This document shows positions 1 to 9,199 of a stretch of 64,000 bases of DNA, in pieces. The DNA is from Zea mays. Taxonomy: Eukaryota > Streptophyta > Magnoliopsida > Poales > Poaceae. The stretch is from assembly GCF_902167145.1 (NCBI RefSeq), contig NC_050097.1, positions 114,547,982 through 114,611,981 of the forward strand. Reading direction: 5' to 3'. Made by a program: the position numbers and the translations under genes. The stretch's first letter is position 1; each line of letters starts with the position of its first letter. Under the pieces are notes generated by a model that was not told the DNA's origin, searched no databases, and worked only from the letters and a program-made list of their open reading frames with translations.

Positions 1-488
1 GGTCCAATCCTGGACAACCGAACAGACCCTACTTGTATTCATGATAGTCTTATTACTTTTGTATCTTCCGTTCCTGTCTTCATTCCACGGTTCCACCTCC
101 TTGACTTGGGCCTTGAGGTCTTCGATTGCCTTTGCAATCCGGCGGCGATTCTTGGCCCTGGTTAGAAAAGCTTTGAATTTGTGGACGAAGCCCTCGGGAC
201 TAATAGACTTGTCATCAACACGGAGCATGAACTCGTCAATGGTATCCTCCATATCGTAGGAGAGCTCGCGAACCTCCTTCATCCAGTTCTTGTCCTGTGC
301 ATCGGGATTCTCCTCTTCTGACTTGACGAGAAGGAACGCATGGATGGCAGCAAGCTCAGCCGTGAGAGACTGTACCTCGCGGCGCACCCGCTTGAAGCGT
401 TTACTTATCACCCACCCATCAAGGCCGCAAGCTTCTTTAGCACGTGATTCAATGCCCTAGTCGTTGCGCACACCAGTAGCCCCTCCAT
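1..488 (-). pseudogene. CC-NBS-LRR resistance protein, 5' end (Rx N-terminal domain), frameshifted and cut by window edge
   Basis: The minus strand from an ATG at 488 encodes the start of a coiled-coil NLR immune receptor: MEGLLVCATTRALNHVLKKL, then AALMG. After about position 415 this frame hits TGA at 410-408. The expected continuation (KRFKRVRREVQSLTAELAAI, then SEEENPD, WMKEVRELSYDMEDTIDEFM) resumes in another frame, so a small indel lies at about 417-403. The EDTID inside the ELSYDMEDTIDEF stretch is the EDVID-type motif of Rx N-terminal four-helix domains, which in this family contact the NB-ARC module. The reading continues open to base 1, so the NB-ARC and LRR parts would lie outside. 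The last 20 or so codons look less conserved. Family assignment is firm; whether this is a pseudogene or has an unusual start downstream of the shift is less certain. Confidence 0.8.
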
Positions 489-540
489 AGGGTGCGTTTG
501 TATATTAGATCTCATACCGAATTCAGCTTTTACTCCTACT

Positions 541-1354
541 TAGGGATGGATTCGGATCAGATATACATGGAAACGAATCCGAATGTCACTGTTTACCATA
601 TTTTAATTCAAATACGAATATGGATATTATCAGATACAAATACAAAATGAATAGTTCAAATTTGGATTCACATTTGAATACTTACTTGATTTGGAACATA
701 GCATCATAACAAGTATTAATTTGTTTTATCGATGGAATTTATAGTTGATAAAAATCATATTACAAGCAAATTATAAACAATAGTATATATATTATTTAAT
801 TGAAACTTAGTTGAATATCATATTTTTAAATAAATTATTTATACCTGGTATATTTATATTTTGGACCTTAAATATAATCTTTTCGTATATTAATTATATT
901 TGTATTTTGGACTCTAAACACTCGAATAATCTAATGTATTCAAAATTAGACTTTTTATATTAATTAAAATTTATCATTGTATATCACTAGTAATGTAAGA
1001 TTAACACAATCATTTATTTATGATATTTATTTATGATATGAATATTTTAACATTTTAAATGGTGTATATCAGTTTTTAGTACATTATTTAAAGTTTAAAA
1101 TCACTTGTAATTAGTAAAAGTAATAAAAGTAAGTTTAAATTGATTTTATCGAATACTTTTTCCTTTCGGATACGAATAGTATCGGATATTTCACGGTTTT
1201 GTCGAATACGAATCTTAAACTGGATAGAGAAAAACCGAATTCGGATATGTCTATTTAACATCCATATTAAAATCGAATACGGATATCCATATTAGCACTT
1301 TATCTAAATACGGAACAAATAATTCGGATCTCTAGACATCTGAATCCATCCCTA
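541..1354. mobile_element. Non-autonomous hAT-like element, 814 bp
   Basis: The ends are TAGGGATGGATTCGGAT and, inverted, TAGGGATGGATTCAGAT, flanked by a perfect 8-bp direct repeat CTCCTACT (533-540 and 1355-1362). Terminal TAGGGATG and an 8-bp duplication are hallmarks of hAT elements. The interior is AT-rich with repeated TCGGATA/CGAATA words near both ends and no coding region. Confidence 0.8.
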
Positions 1355-1362
1355 CTCCTACT

Positions 1363-1935
1363 TCAGGTTGCAAGAGCATTCGAGCAAGAAGAATAGCACA
1401 AGATCAAACAAGCTACAGGATCCAAGAATCCGACTGCAGTGTCAGCGCGTCGTCAAGGTTGGGGGGAGTCGTAAGTCACGATATTTTCACGCAAATTTTA
1501 CGTGCTACGTGATGGTTGGAAATCGAACAGGTAACCTCACCCTCCAAAAAACCTCCTCAACCACTCTGTCTATGACTTGACTTTGCTTAAACTATAATTT
1601 TGTTATCCAAATATTATAACTAACTGAGTATAAATTGACTATTTGAGACTGTAAATTAACTCAAACAAAAAAATTGTCAACTAAAAATTTAAATAACTTC
1701 TATAGTCCCACAACTTTTATTTTGATGTTTTTTTCTATCCGAGGTTGTTTGCAAAATTTGCATTTTAAATTTGACAAACTCGAATGTATTTTTTTGAGAG
1801 CTGAGATGATTTCAAATAAAAAGTTGTAACTAAAAAATATTATAATTTTTTGAGATCTATAACTTTTATTTTAGTAGTTTTATCATCCGAGATCGTTTGA
1901 AAAACTCAAAAAATTAAGGATAAAAATAATTTTTA
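1363..1935. other. AT-rich intergenic stretch, no gene seen
   Basis: No convincing coding region. From about 1675 the text (phrases such as CAACTTTTATTTTGATG and ATCCGAG.TTGTTTG) resembles the interior of the CACTA element at 50290-50770, so this is probably degraded CACTA interior leading to the terminus at 2058. Confidence 0.4.
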
Positions 1936-2058
1936 ATACCGGTTTCTAGTGGCGATTTATTAAAGAACCAACACTACAAATAGCATTGGTGGTTGATAAC
2001 CAAAACTACCTATAAAAATTATATGCTATTGTAGTTTTTAAGCTTTTTTCTACTGGTG
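1936..2058. mobile_element. CACTA element end fragment
   Basis: The stretch ends in TTTTTTCTACTGGTG, the inverse of CACCAGTAGAAAAAA, which resembles a CACTA terminus with one changed base. It is preceded by short inverted words such as ACTACAAATAGC and GCTATTGTAGT typical of subterminal regions. No matching left end was found nearby, so it is a fragment. Confidence 0.45.
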
Positions 2059-2419
2059 ACAACCTCAGCGAGCCAAAGGAGGAAGAGGACGCGCCCGGCG
2101 CGTCGGAGCCTGGGGCGGCGGTGGCGCCTGGAGGCTGACTGCAGTTGATGTGGGCGCTGGGCAACGGGAACGGAGGGAAGGACCGGAACAAACCGGCGGC
2201 CATGTGAATCGTCTAGTCCCGCACGCACGTAGCCAGCGTCGTTCTAGGCTCCTCGCTGGTGGTGTCCACATGCCACCGCCGATGAACCCGGAGTTGTTTG
2301 TGTGCTCCTGAGCCGGCTGTGTTGGAGTTAGTGAATTATATACAAGATTAAATGACTTCATTCTTCTCTATATTATGCTCAGACTGTCTGTTAGACCGAG
2401 ACAAGTAACATGATATTAA
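2059..2419. other. GC-rich stretch of unknown origin
   Basis: GC-rich on 2060-2290, open in several frames on the minus strand (for example 2065-2361, 98 codons) but with low-complexity Pro/Arg/Ser-rich translations that overlap each other and match no family I know. It may be a captured or decayed gene fragment. No product is proposed. Confidence 0.3.
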
Positions 2420-2443
2420 TTAGGGGCATGTTTGTATGCACTA

Positions 2444-3007
2444 AAACATAGTTTTTAAGACGTCACCTAGGCGTATAGGCGCTCAAAAATTCTGGCGTTC
2501 ACCATCGCCATGCAGAATTAGACATGGAGGGAGGGAGGGAGGATGGAGATAAAGATGAGGGAAAGTGTTCCAACACTGATTTCTCGGGAGAGTAGGCGTC
2601 GATCTGATGGGAAGCAGCGGCAGTGCTGGAGGGAGCTTGAAGGACAGAGCGGTGACGCTTGATGAGCGGTGGTGTCATGTCCCGACGATAGCTTGGAGGG
2701 AGCTCGAAGGGTAGGGGAGCAGCACTAGAGGAAGATCGAAGGGGTGGGCGGCGGCGCTGGAGCGTGAGAGAGTAGGGCGACGACGTAGGGAGTTTTTTAG
2801 ATGAGAAGTAGGTCAAAATAGGGATGAGAGGGAGGGCATATGGGCTGGGATGGTGGGCTGTCTAAGTGGGCTGGAGCCCTTATCCCCTCTCTTTTCCCCC
2901 TTTTCTCCTTCCATCTTGCTACCATTTTATCGCTGCATATGATAATTAGGTGTCTCCTAGGTGTCCGGAAGGTGGTGGAATGCCGTACCTTTTAACGCTT
3001 CAAGATC
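2444..3007. mobile_element. 564-bp insertion with 9-bp target duplication (MULE-like?)
   Basis: The insertion is bounded by the direct repeat TATGCACTA (2435-2443 and 3008-3016); removing it and one repeat restores the MITE body. A 9-bp duplication is typical of Mutator-like elements. The ends (GTTTTTAAGACG.. and ..CCTTTTAACGC) are only weakly inverted, so the class is uncertain. The interior is GC-rich with an open minus-strand frame at 2499-2816 that I do not recognise. Confidence 0.5.
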
Positions 3008-3070
3008 TATGCACTAGAGCTAATACTTAGTTGACTAACAAATTTGCTAGAAAAATTAGCTAGCTAACTA

Positions 3071-3147
3071 CTTCCTCCGTTCTTTTTATTTATCGCGTTT
3101 AAGGTAAAATAAACTAGCGGGTAACAAATATTCGAAAACGAAGATAG
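3071..3147. mobile_element. Stowaway-like MITE, 77 bp, nested
   Basis: The ends CTTCCTCCGTTCTTTT and, inverted, CTATCTTCGTTTTCG match the Stowaway (Tc1/mariner) CTCCCTCCGTTC terminus, with TA on both sides (3069-3070, 3148-3149). It splits the word CTAACTA|TTAGC of the host MITE. Confidence 0.65.
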
Positions 3148-3261
3148 TATTAGCTATTTTACTAAAAGTAGCTAATATCTGAACTATTAGCTTGGTTGTT
3201 TCGACATCTCGACTAATTTTATCCGTAAACCATTAGCTCTAATGTATTAAAACACCCCTTA

Positions 3262-3676
3262 GTTTTATTAAGAATAAGGTATCCGAGGAAGTTGTTGGGT
3301 ATAAAAAAGATACATGTTCCATGCATATACATTGTACCTCTATTTATAGGGATTTATAAGGATAATACGACGTATAACTTTATATAAAATTACATTTATA
3401 TCTTTAACCCATATACATGATCTATAGAGGTCATGATCTATAGAGGTCGTTAAGATTATTGTTGTCTTTTCAAGGGCGTTTTGTCTTTTCTTCTTAGAAT
3501 CGTGTCAGACACGTCGCTTGAATCCTCCTTGGTCTTCTTATCCACGTGCCTTCACCTTTCGGACCTTCTAGACTCTTAGCATGGTCCATTTGAACCACGA
3601 CTCGTATGTGCATATTAAGATAAAGCTTGTTCCATCGTTACTAAAACAAACCTAAAGATAGAGAACCTTCGGTATA
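3262..3676. repeat. Intergenic DNA; last part is a dispersed repeat that hosts the Helitron
   Basis: No gene is visible. From about 3602 to 3676 the sequence (TAAGATAAAGCTTGTTCCAT ... CCTAAAGATAG ... ACCTTCGGTATA) matches 61668-61754, and the match resumes after the Helitron at 11496. This defines the Helitron insertion point. Confidence 0.7.
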
Positions 3677-3860
3677 TCTCTACTATACTTAAAGCACCAG
3701 TTTCAACGGTCGTGCGTCATTTTTTTATAAAAAAAAACACCCTCATTTTTTTCTTGATCAACCCGCCGTCCTCTCCGCGATAGGATCCACGATCCTCGCG
3801 TCGCCGCTAACACTGCCCTGCCCGTGCGTTAATCGTCGTCTATCCCTGCACGATCCAAAT

Positions 3861-4211
3861 GTGCTCCCACCTCCCCTGCATGCGCAACAACCCCACGCCC
3901 CACCCGGCGATACGGTAGCCGACGCCCCTACCCCTAGGTCGTGCCCGTTTCCTCCCCCACCCTCGCGTCCCCGCCGTCACGGCGTCACCCATCCACTTCC
4001 TCTCCCTGCTGCTGCAGCTCGCGCAACCCCCATCTCACCCTCTTCCTTCCTGCCACACCGTTGCTACCACCGCCCTGCCCTGAGAGGGCCCGACGCCATG
4101 GACCTCCTCGAGAAGATGATGGGGCGGGGAGTGCTCTCGGACCTGCAGAACTTCTCCGGCCTGATGGAGCACCTGGCCAGCGTTGTCGACCTCAATGGCA
4201 TGGCTGGACGG
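3861..4211 (+). pseudogene. Unrecognised GC-rich first-exon-like fragment inside the Helitron
   Basis: A Pro/Ala-rich leader is followed at 4098 by an open stretch beginning MDLLEKMMGRGVLSD and ending HLASVVDLNGMAG before CGGTAGGT at 4208-4215, where a splice donor could lie. Base composition is strongly GC-rich compared with the rest of the Helitron, like a grass 5' exon with its untranslated leader. I do not recognise the protein. It may be the first exon of a captured gene different from the CTP synthase downstream, or only a chance open frame. Confidence 0.4.
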
Positions 4212-4215
4212 TAGG

Positions 4216-5097
4216 TTTGCTGGCTCATTCTTGGGATCGTCTTCGATTCGTTCGTCGCCTCCGTGGCTCTGGTCCGTGCCCCCCTGCCCCCAGCGACTGC
4301 TGATGCGGTCCGCCGTCCAGTACGTGCCGCATCACCGCTTTCTTCTATTTGCAAGTGGATGATTCAAGGGTCGGTTTGTAGTGCTTGTAAATTGTTGTTC
4401 ATGAAATTATGCGAGACAGTGTAGTGTCTCTACTAGGACTGTTCCGCCGTGGGTTTAGAAAATTTCTTAGTCTGTGTTTTAAATTAGGGAACCAATGAAC
4501 GCATGTCGTAGTGCATTCCTAATTTTAGACTGGAAATGCTTTGGGTGATTTAGATACTGAAGTAATGTTAGTACCTTTTGCAGATTGGAAATATATCTCA
4601 CTGTGATCCATGTACAGTTAATGATTCAAGTCCCTCTCACTTAAGTCAGAGGAGACTCATCCCTAAAGTCATCCAGATATACACATCGTTCTCGCAACTT
4701 CACCATGGAAACAATATAGCTGCCAATTATTGTAGAAGATGTTGAGTAGAAACACACATAAAAGGTTGAAAGTGGTGGGAGACCATCAGACCAACCAGAT
4801 GAACATCCTCAACCAACACCCTTGCACGAATGAAGGCACCTTTCTAGGATGAATGGAACATGCTTTTAAAAGATGAATATGGCAGCATTAGCTAATAGCA
4901 TCAGCACTCGTTATTGATCGAAGTCTGAAATGTGTCACTAAGAATTCACATTATCCACAGGTGGCAAACGAGAAAATTAAAACTGACTATTTGTAAATGG
5001 TTAAGTCAAAATTTCAACTTTCTAATGTTAAACTGTTTGGAGGGAGCAAAGCTTTGCTCGGCATTGGTCTTACTACTTTGGTTTCCTATTTTTGTAG
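4216..5097. other. Helitron interior, intron-like, no coding recognised
   Basis: AT-rich DNA without a convincing exon. The expected first CTP synthase exon (the VTGGVVSGLGKG nucleotide-binding start) was looked for here and not found. The stretch ends with the acceptor TTTTTGTAG at 5089-5097. Confidence 0.4.
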
Positions 5098-5840
5098 ATC
5101 CATACTTGAACACAGATACAGGTACAATGTCCCCCTTTGAGCATGGTGAGGTGTCTGTTCTTGATTTTCTTGATAACGGTGGATAGGTACATCTCCCTAA
5201 TACTTCCATTTAATACACATTTTTAAAATTTGCAGCCTCGATGGTATCTACCTAACCTGTGGTATTTGTAGGTTGACTTGGATTTGGGGAATTATGAGTG
5301 TTTCATAGATGTTACTCTGACGAGGGATAATATTACCTCTAGAAATATATACCAGTATCTTCTAGCTCAAGGAAATACTTGTGTTTTCTCATTTGAGATT
5401 GTAACTGATAGTTTCTACTTCTTTCGGTCTGTCATTGAGAAGGAGAGAAGGGGTGATTATATTGGAAAGACTTTATAGGTAATTTTTCTGTGGCATTTAT
5501 TACTCATGTTGCATTGGACTGTCCATATCACATAATTTAAAATACCTATGGTTTCAAATATCCAGGTTGTTCCTCATGTCACTGATGAAATAAAATAGTG
5601 GATACAGTCAGTGTCTTTAGTTCTTGTGGATGGGCAGATCTATCCAGCTGATGTTTGTGTTATTGAATTAGGAGGCACTGTGTGTAGGGTTTTATGACAT
5701 CTTACAATATGACACTTATGTAATTATTATAATATAGCAGATAAATTGATTTCACTTTTTATTTTAGGTGATATTGAGTCAATGCCCTTCATTGAAGATT
5801 TGCGCCAATTATCCTTTTCTCCTGGTATAGCTGGTTTTTC
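5098..5840 (+). pseudogene. CTP synthase gene fragment (captured exons, broken)
   Basis: CTP synthase makes CTP from UTP with glutamine. Exon pieces in the correct order, separated by intron-like DNA, encode: 5098-5186 [19 protein letters not shown] then [10 protein letters not shown]; 5272 to about 5355 [23 protein letters not shown]; 5428-5478 [16 protein letters not shown]; 5566 to about 5681 VVPHVTDEIK*W...ADVCVIELGGTV; 5768 to about 5833 GDIESMPFIEDLRQLSFS. These match the N-terminal synthetase domain of the family around the Mg/UTP-binding region. Several donor and acceptor sites remain (GTAG|GTTGAC, TCCAG|GTTG, TTTTAG|GTGA). There are at least three in-frame stops, at two of which the expected codon is GAG or CAG, and a short insertion before NGG. 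The glutaminase domain is absent. It is a gene fragment carried by the Helitron, not a functional enzyme gene. Confidence 0.85.
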
Positions 5841-6723
5841 CATTGCAATTTCCACAATTTATGGTTGTGGTGATATGTTTTGGTTTTACAACTTCACTCT
5901 TATGAGACTTGTATTGTTTCTCATGGTTTTTTTCTATCTATTTGTTTGGGAACGGTTGGACCCTTAGATTAGGCTACACTCTTTGCACTGCCATTTCTTT
6001 TATGCTAATGTAGCATTCACACATTTTATATTTCTTGGAATTAAAGCCATCAAAATTGTACATTCATCTTATGATGTTGGGGTTATTTTGCAGACACATT
6101 CAGTGAAGATTTGTTCTCAGGTTGATCTGTGCAATTTTGATGGCACTCATGGTGTCAAGTGAGGACTGGTTAGGATCCTTGACAAATATTCTTTATGTTT
6201 CCCGCCCTTGCTTCCACTAGGCTAATTAAATTTCTCTCTTATTAAGGCAATTTCCACCAGGGTTCAAAATGAAACAGAAGTTCACTTGGCAACAAACTAT
6301 ACAAAGCCACTTATTCTTCACTGGTCATTAGCAAAAAAAGACTAGAGAATGGAAGGTAAAACTCCAAATTTTTTCATTTGTTTAAGATGCAAGCAGTTGT
6401 ATTAACACTGCCATCAGTTCCAATGCAGTGTTATTTAAGTGTGCAAGAACTCCTTCAAATGTATTGCCATCTCCTTTCAAATTGCTTGATAGGGCGTGTG
6501 AAATTGAATTTACTAGACAAGAAAATAATTAAGCTCATTCATTGTTTAGGAGTAAAGACAAATGTATGATATTCTTTAGGACAAAGAGAAACAATTTCAC
6601 AAATTTCAGCCAATTGATTCTACTACCTTAAAAAATTTATTCTAAAAGAATACTCAAACCTGGTGACCTTATGGCAATGAGCAAAAAACAATGTTTCTAG
6701 GTGGATAGACTTGATTTTAGGTA
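5841..6723. other. Helitron interior after the CTP synthase exons
   Basis: Mostly AT-rich intron-like sequence. One acceptor-like site, TTATTTTGCAG at about 6084-6094, is followed by a short open stretch THSVKI..., which could be a degraded further CTP synthase exon (the family has a conserved QHSV element there), but this is not secure. Confidence 0.3.
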
Positions 6724-6898
6724 CTCCTTCAATACCAAATTAGAAGTCATTTTAGCTTTTCTAAATACAAAGCTTTTGCTATGTGTCTTATTCTACAGTG
6801 TATCTACATACACAGTAAAAGTTATGAACCTAAAAAGGACAAAAATGCCTATATACACTATAAAAGCCAAAACGACCTACAATTTAGAAAGGAGGGAG
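6724..6898. mobile_element. Stowaway-like MITE
   Basis: The left end CTCCTTCAATACCAAATTAG and the right end ..AATTTAGAAAGGAGGGAG are imperfect inverted copies of a Stowaway terminus (CTCCCTCC...). TA precedes it at 6722-6723; the right TA has become TG. The open frame across it is incidental. Confidence 0.55.
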
Positions 6899-8133
6899 TG
6901 GCTGAATTATGTTGAAGAAGTTATCACTCTGTAGTAGGTATAACTGGTATGCCAAAGTTCGAGCTCATTTTCTTTTCCATCATTTCACATTATTTTACTA
7001 GGATGTTTTTTTTGTTTTGGGTGTAGATAGATTTTAGTTTTCTTTTTTGTGAATCGGCCATGAGGTCCTGCTTAACATATTACCATGAAGATGCATTAAT
7101 TACTTGCCTTAGGGGAACTTCCTGTTGCGTCTGTGTTTCAGGCATTAAACTCACCAGAAAAATTATAACGATCACTTACTTGCCTTGAAATCACAATCAA
7201 TGTGGACACTTATTATCACAACTATATGGTTTTGTTTGTTTTGATAATGGGCTCAGATCCAAAGTCTGTTGCCATATATTATCAGTTGTACATTTCAACA
7301 TATTTGAATTTGTGGAAGTGTCAGCTATGTGAAAGCTCTCTTGTGGGTTTTGGTGGTTTGGATGACAACCCAATTAAAGGACTAACAAGTGTGCTAAGTG
7401 TTGAACAGGTGCTTAATGCAAAGCTAACAGGGTTCAACACAAGTGAACAAGTGTGATGGTCCAAAGACTGGATTATCTATAGATAATGGACATCACAAGT
7501 AAGATGGACATTGCTTAAGTGAGACTTGGTGTGCGTAACTCAGAGACAACCGATCAAGCCAAGGATGGAGGCAAGAAGAGCTTCGAGTTATCGAGTGCAC
7601 GGGAGAAGGTCAAGGAGACCAGGAACCCAAAGCCAGGGGTGAAGAAGAAGACTTGCAAAGTCAAGGTTGATCGAGTTAAGAAGACTTATGGTGCATCAAG
7701 GATCACTACATAAGGCTCAAGATCAAGCTCGAGAAGTGAACGGGGGTTGGGGCTCAGATATGTCAATCTAGATCAAGTCAAGTTGACTTGATGGTTTAGA
7801 GTCCAACATCGACCTCAAACAAGCCAAATTGGGTAAAACGATAAAAAAGGTTAAGTATGTAAGGTTTGAGTGTTCAACCATTTTGCATACACCTCTTACT
7901 ACAAGTTTGGTGCTTTGGTTTGCTCTCTAACTCTTTCTGTAGAGAAAGTACCATTCTGAGCTCTGCTGGAGGAGAAACAGAAAAACTAGGAGAAGAACAA
8001 GAAAGATGTAAGTTTCTAGGACTAAATCAATTGGATTATACTCTAAATGTGTTTGTTTAAGTCTCAGGAAAATCCTCCCAAAAGTTGAAGTCAAACGGAG
8101 AAAGAACGGAGGAAAAAGCACTTAGTGTGCTGT

Positions 8134-8400
8134 TGGCTGGTGCACAGGACAGTGAATAGTAGCTGTCCGGTGCACAGGACAGTGAATAGTAACTCTGTCC
8201 GGTGCACAGGACAGTGAATAGTAACTGTGTCCGGTGCACAGGACAGTGAATAGTCGCAGCGTCTGGTGCACAGGACAGTGAATAGTCGCAGCGTCCGGTG
8301 CACAGGACAGTGAATAGTAGCTGTGTCCGGTGCACAGGACAGTGAATAGTGACCTGTCCGGTGCACAGGACAGTGAATAGTAACCTGTCCGGTGCACCAA
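8134..8400. repeat. Minisatellite, eight copies of a 30-32-bp unit
   Basis: The core GGTGCACAGGACAGTGAATA occurs eight times with variable linkers (AGCTGTCC, AACTCTGTCC, CGCAGCGTCC and others), then a ninth partial copy. The unit contains CTGTCC and GGACAG, so it can pair with itself. The minus strand is open in all three frames across it simply because the unit lacks stops. Confidence 0.85.
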
Positions 8401-8550
8401 CGGCTAGCTGTTCCAGAGAAGGAAACTGTCAATCAGATCCGTTACTGTTCACTGTCCGGTGCGCCACCGGACAGTCCGGTGCACCCGCAACCAGGGAAGG
8501 CTGGGAGCTTCCAAATGAAGCTCTAACGGCTCCTAGGCCATTTGGGGCTA

Positions 8551-8557
8551 TAAAAGG
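8551..8557 (+). promoter_or_regulatory. LTR TATA box
   Basis: TATAAAA within GGGGCTATAAAAGGGACC in the LTR at 7342-9199, in the place expected for its U3 promoter. Confidence 0.5.
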
Positions 8558-9199
8558 GACCCCTAGGCGCCTCAAACAACAACACAAGTGCAGCCAACAA
8601 TTGTATACATCACTCGGATCGATTCTCTCTCTCCCTCTTGTGTAAATCTCTCTAGTTTGTGTGAAGGCAAAGTTATAAGCCTTTAGAGAGTGGAGAGGTG
8701 CTGCAAAGAGCTAGAGCAAAGTCTTGAGCGCATTGTTACTCCGCCGGAGTGCTGTCAAGAAGATTGTAAGCAGCCGCGGCTTTGTTGTAACCCAACTCAA
8801 CATAGTGGAAGGCTCTATCTGTCATACTGACAGATCTGAGCAAACGGAGGAAGGAGTTGAAATAGACTCCAAGCCCAGGTGTGGCTAACTCCAACGAGGA
8901 CTAGGCAAGCATTTCAGGCTTGGCCGAACCTCGGGATAAATTCCTGCGTCTGTGTGCTTCGCTCTGTATTGTGTGCTGACTCTCTGTCTTACTCACTTTT
9001 TATATCTGCACTTCAACACTTATCTGTGGTACAAGTTATATTTGAAGTGCAGGGCATTTTGAGACAGGATCTTCTATTCCGCTGCAACCTACTCGAAGGA
9101 TCTTTCATTCCACTGCGATCTGGTCCTTGAGTAGAGTAAGAACTAAAGTTTTAAAGTGATAATTTTTTATTCGCCTATTCACCCCCCCTCTAGGCGACA

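Larger units (their letters stand above)
2423..3258. mobile_element. Tourist-like MITE interrupted by two nested insertions
   Basis: The outer ends are GGGGCATGTTTG and AAAACACCCC, flanked by TTA on both sides (2420-2422 and 3259-3261), as in PIF/Harbinger-type Tourist MITEs. The body words TAGAGCTAATA, TTAGCTAGCTAACTA and GAACTATTAGC are shared with the uninterrupted relative at 14630-14816. Two later insertions break it, at 2444-3007 and 3071-3147. Confidence 0.7.
7342..9199 (+). mobile_element. Solo or truncated LTR (plus orientation) inserted in the Helitron
   Basis: The left edge TGTGGGTTTTGGTGGTTTGG and the right edge ATTCACCCCCCCTCTAGGCG followed by ACA resemble the start and end of a common maize LTR type. 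Between them are a minisatellite (8134-8400), a TATA box in GGGGCTATAAAAGGGACC (8547-8564) and a downstream transcribed-type region rich in CTCTCTCT. No gag or pol is attached. No clean 5-bp target duplication was identified, so both ends are approximate. Confidence 0.55.

Noticed and set aside
6085..6165. Possible further CTP synthase exon (THSVKI..)
   Set aside because: Only the H-S-V match is suggestive; the rest does not follow the family, so it is not annotated as an exon.
8057..8432. Three overlapping minus-strand frames and a CRISPR-like regular repeat
   Set aside because: The open frames arise from a stop-free 30-32-bp minisatellite; linkers are variants of the unit, not unique spacers, and the context is a plant LTR.
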